From contig JADJDT010000040.1 in NCBI GenBank assembly GCA_016702545.1, positions 1-14,345 on the forward strand: a DNA stretch of 14,345 nucleotides, given 5' to 3'. Shown one piece after another: positions 1-6,761 of the stretch. The notes below the pieces were generated by a model. It searched no databases. It had not been told where the DNA came from and worked only from the letters and a program-made list of their open reading frames with translations. The DNA comes from Pseudomonadota bacterium (lineage in GTDB: Bacteria; Myxococcota_A; Polyangia; GCA-2747355). The translations under genes and the position numbers were made by a program. How positions within the stretch are numbered: the stretch's first letter is position 1; each line of letters starts with the position of its first letter.

Positions 1-159
1 GGGGACGGTCCCGGTGGCGTCGAGCTGGCATCCATCGCCGGAAGCCAGCCTGGAATGACCCTTTGGAACGATCTGGAGCGCTCGAAATGCCCCGAAGGGC
101 GCTGCTTGCTCACGGTAAAGGCTCCCCAGACGGCGCAGCCTTCCCTGCGCTCGAAGTGA
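1..159 (+). CDS. C-terminal end of an unrecognised protein (5' end outside window)
   Basis: Frame 1 is open from the first base to a TGA at 157-159, giving about 52 residues with balanced composition. The stretch GMTLWNDLERSKCPEGRC is protein-like, and the two cysteines six residues apart might form a disulphide if the protein is exported. No domain is recognised. The start lies upstream of the window. I infer a real gene tail because the frame is open from the edge and its residue composition is natural, but 52 codons is short evidence. The next 145 bases show no clear gene. Confidence 0.4.
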   Translation, partial: GDGPGGVELASIAGSQPGMTLWNDLERSKCPEGRCLLTVKAPQTAQPSLRSK

Positions 160-304
160 CGGCGCTCGCCGCCAACAACAACCCCTCATCAGGAGCGGTA
201 TGCTGAACCACCGTCGGACGCCCCTCCGCCGCGACCTGCCAGAACGCCTACGGTAGCCCCATAAGGGGTCCCACCCTGTGCCTTCCCGGGGATGAAGGCG
301 AGCC

Positions 305-742
305 ATGGCACTGGGGCCCTGCGCGTTCAGCAACGCCGAGTGGGTCGACCCGCAGTACCTGCCAACACTTGGATGTTACCGCCGGCGGTGCATGCGCTCG
401 TTGGGGACGCGCCGGCGTCGCCTACGTCGCCCGGCGAGGTAGTGGTGGCGTCTGGAAGTTGGCCAGCGGGACCCGCGAAGGTGTGCGTTGCGATGACCCC
501 AGGAAAGGGCGTAGATACCTTTGGGTTCGTGGTCACGACCATGGGCGGTGTCGCATCCATTCGCACACAGGCACCCGCGGGGAGACAAGCAGCACGGAGA
601 ACAACCCGATCTGTGTGGCTTTCGATGTGCAACGCGGCAGCGCACCTCCGTCGTCGTCCGCGTAAGCGCAAACGTTATGAAGACCGCAAGCGAATGGAAC
701 AGCGTCGTCTGCACGTATACCTACGCAAGTCCGATGCCATAG
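305..742 (+). pseudogene. Broken ORF, possibly a decayed secreted protein
   Basis: No single frame makes a convincing protein, but natural-looking segments follow one another on the plus strand in different frames. They are: frame 2 from the ATG at 305 (CAFSNAEWVDPQYLPTLGCY); frame 1 from about 400 to 580 (GEVVVASGSWPAGPAKVCVA, then TFGFVVTTMGGVASIRTQ); frame 3 from about 585 to 640 (ETSSTENNPICVAFDVQRG); and frame 2 again from about 650 to a stop at 740-742 (SVVVRVSANVMKTASEWNSV). Joined, they read like one beta-rich extracellular domain with several cysteines. I infer one gene carrying at least three frameshifts. The 179-residue ORF at 292-831 covers only the middle segment and turns Arg-rich afterwards, so I do not call it as a gene. 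No family is recognised. Confidence 0.3.
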
Positions 743-988
743 CCACCCGTCAGTGCGGGGCGGAGAGCCGCTTCCCTAGCACCTTGATCGTTGGGTCGCC
801 GGCGGTCGTTGACCCGGCATTAGAAGAGTAAAGACGCAACTCGCCGCCATTGCCGGGACGCCGACCGCGTGATGCGGTTGGTTTGAGGCTGGTTGGTGTG
901 CGGCAGGGGCCGGTTTGTACTTGAAGGTCCCCGAGCAGGCAAGGCGCGTAGGCATTAGACGCCACGATTCGAAGACAGGAGAGGACGC

Positions 989-1516
989 ATGACACGGCAA
1001 CCACTGCTTCCTGGGCCATGGGCGGAACACACGCCCACGTCTATCTGCCAGCGAAGCAAACCACCAGCTCGCTGTCGTGCTCATGCGGAAAGCCAGCGGT
1101 CGATACGCGGTGTTCGCGGTTTTCAGGCGTTCTTTGCTCTCGCGCTTCTTGCGACGCTGAATATCGGCTGCGGCCTGGATCTAGGCCCGACCGAGCAGGC
1201 AAACGTCTCCTCGTGGAATCCTGGGACGCCGACGAACTCCCCTTTTGCGGACGACCCAGCGCGAATGGAGATCGCAACCTTCGCAGCGGACGGTCAACCC
1301 AGCGTCTTGGCGCTCGAGCTGCGTTTGGCCGAGGACCCGGCGGCGGGAGGATTGGCTGATCTCGAATCAGCAAACTGGTTCACGTCCCTTCAGGTGCAGG
1401 CCGCGATCGACGGGTCCGGGATTTCCGCGCAGGTGATACCCGGTACGAGTTCCGAAGTTCAGGAACTCATCGAGGGAACCCCCTTTGCGGAGATTCCACC
1501 CGAGGACCTGCAATGA
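989..1516 (+). CDS. Putative lipoprotein of unknown function
   Basis: A 175-residue protein. The start at 989 is supported by a purine-rich Shine-Dalgarno-like stretch (AGGAGAGG) four bases upstream. Residues 1-43 are basic and polar; residues 44-60 (FQAFFALALLATLNIG) form one hydrophobic segment ending at Cys61. This looks like a lipoprotein signal, although NIGC is an imperfect lipobox because Asn replaces the usual aliphatic residue, and the 40-residue leader before it is long. The rest (62-175) is acidic and soluble, with no recognised domain, and would sit in the periplasm or on the outer membrane. The stop codon overlaps the next start (ATGA at 1513-1516), so the two are likely translationally coupled and may act together. 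A spurious N-terminal extension is possible, but no in-frame start lies closer to the hydrophobic segment. Confidence 0.55.
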   Translation: MTRQPLLPGPWAEHTPTSICQRSKPPARCRAHAESQRSIRGVRGFQAFFALALLATLNIGCGLDLGPTEQANVSSWNPGTPTNSPFADDPARMEIATFAADGQPSVLALELRLAEDPAAGGLADLESANWFTSLQVQAAIDGSGISAQVIPGTSSEVQELIEGTPFAEIPPEDLQ

Positions 1517-2089
1517 TTGCTGTCGACCTCAGTTCAGCGCCCGACTTCATGTTGGCACTCAATGAGGAGCCAGCCCGTTTTGCCCAATGCGACGGGGACC
1601 TGTGCGGTGGCGGCGGGCAAATGAGTGATGCCACGCCCCCGCCGGTGGCAGTCCGCCCGCGGGCCGCCGTGAGGGTTGTCCCTGCCGCTACGGTCGCGGG
1701 CGAAGAACAGCCTCTGGCGACCGAAAAGATCGGTGGGTATGCGCGAGGGGTCGGCGGGTATATCGGAGATTTGTGGACTCATGCGCACCCATGCGCTCGT
1801 ACCCTGATAAGGGCTGGCGCACTGCTGGGGGGCGGCGGCCTGACGTGGATTGTCGTGAGGATTTGGAGGCAAAGCCTTATTTACCGCGGGTGCGACTGCG
1901 GCGCCGGTCTTGTTGAGGGTAAATCGCGGCAAGTCAAATACAGCAGCAGGCGTTGGTGTAGTAATGGCAGCCGGAGGCCTTGTCTTAGCCGCGGTCACGG
2001 CAGAAGCTCGCCGCCTACCAGGACGGCATGAAGTGCTTCTTCCAAGCCAACCAATTGAACCGGGAGGGCGCGGCGATTCAGACATTTGA
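1513..2089 (+). pseudogene. Frameshifted small membrane protein coupled to the putative lipoprotein
   Basis: The ATG at 1513 overlaps the upstream stop (ATGA). Frame 1 gives about 115 natural residues: a Pro/Ala-rich N-terminus, then a Gly-rich hydrophobic segment (residues 98-115, TLIRAGALLGGGGLTWIV). After about 1857 frame 1 degenerates into Arg/Ser/Cys-rich sequence ending at 2031, while frame 2, opening after a TGA at 1856-1858, continues naturally (FTAGATAAPVLLRVNRGKSN, then GVGVVMAAGGLVLAAVTAEA) to a stop at 2087-2089. The obvious reconstruction is one protein of about 190 residues with two or three hydrophobic segments, broken by an indel near 1857. No family is recognised. Sequencing error is an alternative to true inactivation. 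Confidence 0.45.
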
Positions 2090-2143
2090 GGACACGTTGC
2101 GGCGGTAGCGCTCGCGCGCGGAGTCCCCCCACCCTCTACGCGG

Positions 2144-2310
2144 AGTCCCCCACCCGGGTTAAAATGATGCGCTTAGGAAGCGTAATGCAGCGTTCTTCTA
2201 CGAGCCTGTCATATTCGCGAAGTTTTCGAATCGCTGAGAGGATGTCGAGTCACCGGCCGTGCCGCTCGTGCGCCGGGGGCGGTGAAGCAGCTGCTGTGTC
2301 CCCCAACCCG
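2144..2310 (+). repeat. R1a: first copy of dispersed repeat R1, interrupted by the ISAs1-like element
   Basis: Begins AGTCCCCCACCCGGGTT, then a 55-nt block at 2161-2215, then the conserved core (TATTCGCGAAGTTTTCGAAT at 2212-2231), the GC-rich part (CGCCGGGGGCGGTGAAGCAG), and TGTCCCCCAACCCG at 2297-2310. The core matches R1b and R1d almost base for base. The repeat resumes at 6209-6235 after the insertion. A degraded extra AGTCCCCCCACC unit lies just upstream at 2122-2133. Function unknown. Confidence 0.9.
2297..2310 (+). repeat. Left copy of 14-bp direct repeat flanking the ISAs1-like element
   Basis: TGTCCCCCAACCCG here is repeated exactly at 6209-6222, immediately outside the right terminal inverted repeat of the ISAs1-like element. 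The sequence to the right of the second copy (GTCCATATTGCGC) continues the R1 repeat as in R1b, so this is most simply a target-site duplication made when the element entered R1a. Confidence 0.65.
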
Positions 2311-2378
2311 GGGCGATCGAGTCCAGCTTCGCGCCGCAGTCGTAGGGGATCGACAAAGCGCGCGAAAATTTGATCAAC

Positions 2379-2409
2379 CCTTTCCGCCGAGCGGTAGCCG
2401 GCGGAAAGG
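2379..2409 (+). other. Perfect 10-bp hairpin ahead of the ISAs1-like transposase
   Basis: CCTTTCCGCC (2379-2388) and GGCGGAAAGG (2400-2409) are perfect inverted repeats around an 11-nt loop, ending nine bases before the transposase ATG at 2419. Such a stem could limit translation of transcripts entering from outside the element, as known for several insertion sequences; that role here is inferred. Confidence 0.55.
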
Positions 2410-2418
2410 CAGCGGAGC

Positions 2419-2795
2419 ATGGCACGGCGAACGGAGAGCGAGCGGCTTGAGGCGGCGAACGAGGGGGTGGCGCTCGGGCATTTCGAGGAGGCGCTCAAGG
2501 GCCTGGGCGATCCGCGGCGTGGGCAAGGTCGGCGGTATCCACTGCGGACGGTCATCGTCACGGCGCTGATGTCGATGGTTTGCGGCTGTGACGACGCGGA
2601 ATCCATGGAAGTTGGGGCGACGCGAACGAGCAGTGGCTGTCGACGTTTCTCGAGATGCCGCACGGGAACCCGACCCAGGATGTGTTCTTGAGCGTGTTCG
2701 GGGCGCTGTCGCCCGAGCGGTTCAGCAAGGTCTATCAGGCGTGGGCGGAACTCATCAGCCTGCGGCTCGGACCGGAGGGCAAGCACTCCGCGCTC
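2419..2795 (+). pseudogene. ISAs1-family transposase, N-terminal part (frameshifted, cut by IS21)
   Basis: From the ATG at 2419, frame 1 gives the typical N-terminal region of ISAs1 transposases: LKGLGDPRRGQGRRYPLRTV followed by a hydrophobic Ala/Met/Leu-rich helix. At about 2608 a one-base deletion in TTGGGGCG moves the frame. The protein then continues in frame 3 as GDANEQWLSTFLEMPHGNPT and ALSPERFSKVYQAWAELISL up to GPEGKHSAL at 2795, where IS21 begins. Residues 1-125 or so match the family layout. Joining codon CTC (2793) to GAT at 5369 restores KHSALDGKTSRR, the conserved segment before the catalytic core. Clearly a pseudogene. Confidence 0.85.
2790..2795. repeat. Left target-site duplication of IS21 (GCGCTC)
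   Basis: GCGCTC at 2790-2795 is repeated directly at 5363-5368. The two copies flank perfect 11-bp inverted ends (CTCGGTGGACA and TGTCCACCGAG). Removing one copy together with the element restores the ISAs1 transposase frame across the junction, which fixes the insertion boundaries. Confidence 0.9.
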
Positions 2796-2798
2796 CTC

Positions 2799-2848
2799 GG
2801 TGGACAGGTCGAATCCGGCCATACATGGACGTCTCAAAACCGGCCATA
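2799..2848. repeat. Left-end tandem terminal repeats of IS21
   Basis: Two tandem 25-bp units, 2799-2823 and 2824-2848. Each carries a TGGAC box at its left and CCGGCCATA at its right, with CAAAA between them in the inner unit. Multiple terminal repeats are a known feature of IS21 elements and serve as IstA binding sites. Confidence 0.8.
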
Positions 2849-2879
2849 GAAGCTGGCGGCCGAGACAGCCGATCTGCTT

Positions 2880-3641
2880 TTACTGCGCGGCCTCCTGAGC
2901 ACGCAAATCGACGTGCTGCTTCATGCGCCAGGAGCGCGGGCCGCACTTGAGGACGTGGGCATGGTGGAGGATGCGGTCGAGCAGCGCCGCGACAGCGGCG
3001 TTGTCGCCGAGGAGCTTGCCCCACTCGTCGACTGGACGATTGGAGGTGATGAGGGTGCTGCGTCGCTCGTAGCGGCGCATGACGAGCTCGAGCAGGTCCT
3101 CCGCGGCTGTCGCCGGCAGCTTGCGCATGCCGAGGTCATCGATGATGAGCAGCGGCACCGCCTCGAAGCGGGCGTAGAAATCCTTGCGGGTGCCATCGAG
3201 GGTCGCGTCGGCGAGGTGTTCCAGAAGCACGTGGGCCTCGCGGTACAGGACCTTGTGGCCCTGGTGAATCGCGGCGTGACCGATGGCCTGACCGAGGTGC
3301 GACTTGCCCGTGCCTGGAGGGCCGAGGAGCATCGCGTCCTCGTGCCGATCGACGAAGCGAGCGGTGGCCAGCTCGAAGATGAGCCGGCGGTCCATCTTCT
3401 TGTTGAAGTCGAAGTCGAAGGTGTCGATCGTCTTGTCGCGGTCGCGGAACGCCGCGTCGGTGATGCGGCGGATCAGCAGGCGGTCCTGGCGGCGCACCAA
3501 TTCGTCGGTGATGAGTGCGCTGAGGAAGTCGGCGGGCACCATCTGCTCGCTCTGGGCCTGCAGCACTCTGGCCTCGAGGCAGGCGGCCATCCCTGAGAGG
3601 CGTAGCGTGCGCAAGGCGCGGTCCAGCTCAATCATGTTCAT
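2880..3641 (-). CDS. istB: IS21-family helper ATPase IstB
   Basis: A 253-residue AAA+ ATPase that assembles on DNA and stimulates the IstA transposase, in part by helping choose the target. Seen directly: Walker A GPPGTGKS at residues 107-114, Walker B LLIIDDLG at 164-171, the sensor-like LITSNRPVDEW at 197-207, and the conserved C-terminal HHAHVLKCGPRSWR. Residues 1-100 form the usual IstB N-terminal helical domain. Length is normal for the family. The start at 3641 has GGAG ten bases upstream; an ATG two codons later is possible. The gene overlaps the istA end by 14 nt, so translational coupling is likely. Nothing suggests inactivation. Confidence 0.96.
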   Translation of the reverse strand: MNMIELDRALRTLRLSGMAACLEARVLQAQSEQMVPADFLSALITDELVRRQDRLLIRRITDAAFRDRDKTIDTFDFDFNKKMDRRLIFELATARFVDRHEDAMLLGPPGTGKSHLGQAIGHAAIHQGHKVLYREAHVLLEHLADATLDGTRKDFYARFEAVPLLIIDDLGMRKLPATAAEDLLELVMRRYERRSTLITSNRPVDEWGKLLGDNAAVAALLDRILHHAHVLKCGPRSWRMKQHVDLRAQEAAQ

Positions 3642-5256
3642 GGAGGTCTCCGTGTCGGCGATCGATTAGATCGCGGTAGAGGGTCAGCTCGCGAATCAGC
3701 GGGTCGACCTGTCGCAGCGAAAGCGAGGTCTCGGGCAGCCTCTCGATGTAACGTTTGACGAAACGGTAGCTCGGGACGTTGACCTCCAGGGCGAGGGCGC
3801 ACGCCTGCTCGACGCGGTGAACACCGTGCTTCTTGGCGAGGCTGAGCACGCCCAGGACGCGGTTGACGCCGAGCTCGCCCTCGTGGTCGTGCATGCGCTG
3901 GCAGAGCGTGCCGATGTGCTTGCCGGCGCAGGCGGCACGGTTGAGTAGCTTGAGCGTCGTAGGCGGAGTGCGCTTGGGCTGGTCCTCGGCGAGGATGCGC
4001 GCTCGGCCTCGCACCTGCTTGTCGAGTTCGCGCAGCAACTGGCCGGTCTTGGGGTCGAGCAAGCGCACGCGCAGGCCGTCCCACTGCACCTCGAGTTCCC
4101 GGCCGATGTGGCCGGGGGGTGGGCCGTAATAGGCGCCCTCCACCTCGACGCAGCCGTTGATGTGCACGGTGCGCTTGCCGAACTGGTAGTAGCGGAAGGG
4201 CGTCGCCGGCAACGGCAGCAGGGCGGGCTTCTCCTCGGCAAACATCGCTGCCACCTGACGCTTGGTGGTGCCGTGGATCCGCGTGTCCGCCCAGTGCTCT
4301 TCCCAGCGGTCGAGATAGGCCTGCGCGGCTTCGAGGGTCTCGAAGCGCAGGCCCCGAAGCGGTGTGCTCTGGGCATGGCCGACCGCCGACTCGACCTTGC
4401 CCTTGCGATTGGGGTCGCCGACACGGCATGGCAGGGCCACGGCGCCGTAGTGCTTGAGCAGGTCGCGGAACAGCGGGTTGAGCGCCGGGTCGTAGACGTC
4501 CGGCTTGAGCACGCCCTCGCGCAGGTTGTCCAGCACCACCACGCGCGTGACGCCACCGAGCCGACGGAAGGCCTTCTCGTGTAGCTCACACCACGGGCGC
4601 GTGCCCGATTTCCAGACGATCAGCCGCACGCTCTTGCGGCTGAAGCCGAGGGTCAGCACGAAGAGCCGCGTGCGCCGGTACTTGCCCGTGTCGGGGTGGC
4701 GGACCATCGGCCCCTCGCCGTAGTCGACCTGCCCCTCCTCGCCGGGGGCCGTGATGATGAACGGGTGCGCGTCGGGTGAGGGCTTGCCGCGCAGCTTGAG
4801 CACGTAGCGCTTCACGCTGGCGTAGCGCGCCTCGAAGCCGTGGTCCTCGATGAGGTCCTGCCAGATCGCCATAGCGTTGCGACCCTTGAGCAGGCTCCGC
4901 TCGACGAAGTCGCGGTGTGGCTCGCACGCGCTGGCTTGCGGGCTGCGCGTCGCCGCGGGCGGTTGGGCCGCTGCCGAGTCGGTGGACACCTCTATGGCCG
5001 GTTTTGGCCGTACCCCCACGCCGCCCGCGCCACGCTCGCCCCTCGGAGCATCCGAGGCTGTGCCTATCTCGGGGCCCGCCTTGGCCGGGTGACCCCAGCG
5101 GCCCGCCGGGCGGACCGGGATCCCGGCTGCCACCAGGTATGCGGACGCGGTCTCGCGTCGCACGCCCGTCTCCCTCTCGATGCGCCGCAGCGACCAGCCC
5201 AGCCGCCCCAACGCCAAAACCTGCTCTCTTTTTGTATCACTCAAGACGTTGCTCAT
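3628..5256 (-). CDS. istA: IS21-family DDE transposase IstA
   Basis: A 542-residue transposase that cuts and joins the IS ends. Residues 8-45 form a helix-turn-helix (LGWSLRRIERETGVRRETAS). The catalytic core shows the acidic triad at Asp178 (GQVDYGEG), Asp243 (VVVLDNLREG) and Glu289 (KGKVESAVGH). The following segment with HGTTKRQV and the C-terminal beta region match the family. Residues 50-112 are a Pro/Gly/Ala-rich linker that is variable and unusually long; its DNA at about 4979-5005 resembles the IS terminal repeats. Transcription is rightmost-end first, then istB. The ATG at 5256 has only a weak Shine-Dalgarno; TTGACG at 5289-5294 on the minus strand is a possible -35 box with no clear -10. 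Confidence 0.95.
   Translation of the reverse strand: MSNVLSDTKREQVLALGRLGWSLRRIERETGVRRETASAYLVAAGIPVRPAGRWGHPAKAGPEIGTASDAPRGERGAGGVGVRPKPAIEVSTDSAAAQPPAATRSPQASACEPHRDFVERSLLKGRNAMAIWQDLIEDHGFEARYASVKRYVLKLRGKPSPDAHPFIITAPGEEGQVDYGEGPMVRHPDTGKYRRTRLFVLTLGFSRKSVRLIVWKSGTRPWCELHEKAFRRLGGVTRVVVLDNLREGVLKPDVYDPALNPLFRDLLKHYGAVALPCRVGDPNRKGKVESAVGHAQSTPLRGLRFETLEAAQAYLDRWEEHWADTRIHGTTKRQVAAMFAEEKPALLPLPATPFRYYQFGKRTVHINGCVEVEGAYYGPPPGHIGRELEVQWDGLRVRLLDPKTGQLLRELDKQVRGRARILAEDQPKRTPPTTLKLLNRAACAGKHIGTLCQRMHDHEGELGVNRVLGVLSLAKKHGVHRVEQACALALEVNVPSYRFVKRYIERLPETSLSLRQVDPLIRELTLYRDLIDRRHGDLHEHD
4979..5005. repeat. IS21-terminus-like motif inside istA
   Basis: Within the istA linker coding region the plus strand reads CGGTGGACA (4980-4988), identical to the outer left end of the element, then TATGGCCGGTTTTG, identical to the inner right-end unit at 5311-5324. 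A chance match this long at both halves is unlikely. It could be a captured end sequence or an internal IstA binding site. Confidence 0.6.
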
Positions 5257-5310
5257 GGCGTGGAGAGAGCCTGCAGGCCCCTCCGCGCGTCAACGTCTCG
5301 GCTCAGCCCC

Positions 5311-5359
5311 TATGGCCGGTTTTGAGCCGTCCACCTATGGCCGCTTTTGGGTGTCCACC
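5311..5359. repeat. Right-end tandem terminal repeats of IS21
   Basis: Two units, 5311-5335 and 5336-5359, each starting TATGGCCG and ending TCCACC. They are inverted copies of the left-end units at 2799-2848. The outer unit is one base shorter. They lie between the istA start and the end of the element and are expected IstA binding sites; they may also influence istA transcription. Confidence 0.8.
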
Positions 5360-5362
5360 GAG

Positions 5363-5368
5363 GCGCTC
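5363..5368. repeat. Right target-site duplication of IS21 (GCGCTC)
   Basis: Exact direct copy of 2790-2795, directly outside the TGTCCACCGAG end of the element. The interrupted ISAs1 transposase sequence resumes at 5369 with GAT (Asp of the LDGKT motif). Confidence 0.9.
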
Positions 5369-6187
5369 GATGGTAAGACGAGCCGGCGTAGCGGCGACGC
5401 GAGCACCGACAAGCCAGCGATTCACACGGTGAGCGCGTGGCTGTGCGGTGCGGGACTTGTGCTCGCGCAGTGCCAAACGGGCGTGAAATCCAATGAGATC
5501 GTGGCCATTCCTGAGCTGCTGCGGATTCTCGACCTGCGCGGCGCGACGGTCACTATCGATGCGATGGGCTGCCAGACGGCGATCGCCGCCGCGATTGTCG
5601 AGGGCGGCGGCGACTACCTGCTCGCGACCAAAGACAATCCAGCCGACGCTGCACGCGGCGCTCAAGGAAACCTTCCGTGAGGCTGATGAGCCGCGTAGGC
5701 GCACCGTCGATGAAACACCCGTCCTCGGGTCGAGGTCCACGAGGCCACCCAGAAGGGACATGGTCGCATCGAGTGCCGTCGGGTCCGCGTGTCTGACTTG
5801 CTCGAATGGATTCAGAGCGCGGACCGCTGGAGCAACCTGGCATGTGGTCGAGGTCACTCGGCAACGCACCGTCCTTGTCGAGCGGCAAGACCTCGACCGA
5901 GGTCGCCCACTACATCGGCAGCGGCCCACCGCCAGCAGCCGCCCGCGTCGCAGCCCTCGTCCGCGGCCACTGGGGCATCGAGAACGAGCTGCACTGGGTG
6001 CTCGACATGGCCTTCCATGAAGACCAAGCGCGCCACCGAGCCCGCAACACCGCCGCGAACTTCACGACGCTGCGCCACTGCGCTCTCTCGCTCGCCAAGC
6101 AAGACGCCACGCGCCAACCCGGCGTCGCCAACCCCCCAAGCGAGCCGGGTTCGACCGCCGCTACCTCATCAGCAGCTTACCGGGCGG
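5369..6187 (+). pseudogene. ISAs1-family transposase, C-terminal part (multiple frameshifts)
   Basis: Continues the gene interrupted at 2795. Frame 2 gives DGKTSRRSGD, then VSAWLCGAGLVLAQC, KSNEIVAIPELL and the catalytic VTIDAMGCQTAIA and GGDYLLATKDN, all ISAs1 hallmarks. An extra C in AATCCAGCCG near 5640 shifts the frame to QPTLHAALKETF. Later pieces appear in turn: KGHGRIECRRVRVSDLLEWI (frame 2, about 5752-5830), HVVEVTRQRTVLVERQ (frame 3), then AALVRGHWGIENELHWVLDM (frame 1, about 5953-6012), and a KRAGFDRRYLISSL tail in another frame near 6140-6181. At least four frameshifts make this a dead gene. The order of motifs is complete, so decay was by small indels, not rearrangement. Confidence 0.88.
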
Positions 6188-6208
6188 TCCGCTCAGAACC
6201 GACCGCCC

Positions 6209-6235
6209 TGTCCCCCAACCCGGTCCATATTGCGC
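6209..6235 (+). repeat. Displaced right end of R1a
   Basis: TGTCCCCCAACCCG at 6209-6222 repeats 2297-2310, and the following GTCCATATTGCGC matches the R1b end (GTCCATATGACGC) except near its end. This is the part of R1a beyond the ISAs1-like insertion. Two AAGTCCCCCAC units then follow at 6237-6247 and 6251-6261; the second starts R1b. Confidence 0.75.
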
Positions 6236-6251
6236 CAAGTCCCCCACGCCA

Positions 6252-6432
6252 AGTCCCCCACCCGGGTTAATATGACGCGCTGCAGAAACGTAATTCCGCT
6301 TGCGTATACGTGCCTGTCATATTCGCGAAGTTTTCGAATCGCTGAGAGGATGTCGAGTCACCGGCCGTGCCGCTCGGGCGCCGGGGGCGGTGAAGCAGGT
6401 GCTGTGTCCCCCAACCCGGTCCATATGACGCG
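6252..6432 (+). repeat. R1b: full copy of repeat R1
   Basis: The most complete copy: AGTCCCCCACCCGGGTT at the left, the 55-nt block at 6269-6323 bounded by AATATGAC and GTCATATT as inverted repeats, the conserved core, and TGTCCCCCAACCCGGTCCAT followed by ATGACGCG at the right. The two ends are direct relatives of each other (GTCCCCCA, CCCGG, ATATGACGCG). Compared with R1d the part right of the 55-nt block differs by only a couple of bases. Confidence 0.93.
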
Positions 6433-6469
6433 CTGTGGGTGGTGTAAGGCAGCTAACGTACTAGGAATC

Positions 6470-6759
6470 GTTCGGCAGATTCTGCCAGGTGTCGAGCATT
6501 GCGCTGGGGAACACGAGGCCGCAGCTCAGGCCTCAGCACTGCCCGGCCATCGCCGCGAGCGTGTCGCAAAAGGCGTCCAACTCTGCCCTGGTTGCAGCCC
6601 AGGCGACGGGGAGTTCTGAGCGCAGCAGCGGCTCGAGCAGGCTCGCCTCGAGGTCGAAGAGGTAGAGATTGCGGAAGCGGTGCCGGAAGGCGAGGTAGGA
6701 GTCGAGCTGCGCGACCGTCGCCTCGCTTAACACCGCCGGCCGGGTCTGGGGTATCGACA
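6470..6759 (-). pseudogene. Truncated second copy of the hepT-like gene
   Basis: A 290-bp near-copy of 8393-8679 with only a few differences: one substitution near 6594 and three inserted bases near 6608-6617 that together keep the frame (PLLRSELPVAW instead of PLLRRTPVAW). It encodes the last 70 or so residues of the HepT-like toxin, including the RX4NXY motif, and ends at the same stop. The N-terminal 90 residues and the partner nucleotidyltransferase are missing: homology stops abruptly at GTATCGACA, where R1c starts two bases later. A GTG in CGACAC-derived sequence could allow a 75-residue product, but I expect no function. Confidence 0.85.
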
Positions 6760-6761
6760 CA

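Larger units (their letters stand above)
2796..5362 (-). mobile_element. Complete IS21-family insertion sequence (istA-istB)
   Basis: 2,567 bp with perfect 11-bp inverted ends, two tandem terminal repeat units of about 25 bp at each end, and two overlapping minus-strand genes, istA then istB. Both ORFs are undamaged, in contrast to the ISAs1-like host element, so this is a younger insertion that may still be active. The 6-bp target duplication is within the known range for the family. The slightly large size is explained partly by an unusual linker near the IstA N-terminus. Confidence 0.93.
2311..6208 (+). mobile_element. ISAs1-like insertion sequence, degraded and interrupted by IS21
   Basis: The ends are imperfect inverted repeats: GGGCGATCGAGTCC at 2311-2324 against GGGCGGTCGGTTCT read inward from 6208, about 10 of 14 matching. 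A 14-bp direct repeat flanks them. Subtracting the IS21 element and its 6-bp target duplication leaves about 1,325 bp, within the usual size of ISAs1-family elements. The transposase gene lies on the plus strand and is broken by several frameshifts and by the IS21 insertion, so the element cannot move by itself. The family call rests on transposase motifs; the terminal repeats are my own alignment. Confidence 0.7.

Noticed and set aside
292..831. 179-residue plus-strand ORF
   Set aside because: Only its middle part looks protein-like; both ends are Arg-rich and better segments lie in other frames, so I describe a broken ORF at 305-742.
2250..2837. 195-residue minus-strand ORF
   Set aside because: Antisense to the ISAs1 transposase and running into R1a; no motif and poor composition.
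2913..3596. 227-residue plus-strand ORF
   Set aside because: Exact antisense of istB; a shadow of a high-GC gene.
3638..4589. Long alternative minus-strand ORFs inside istA
   Set aside because: Pro/Arg/Ser-rich shadow frames of istA with no motifs.
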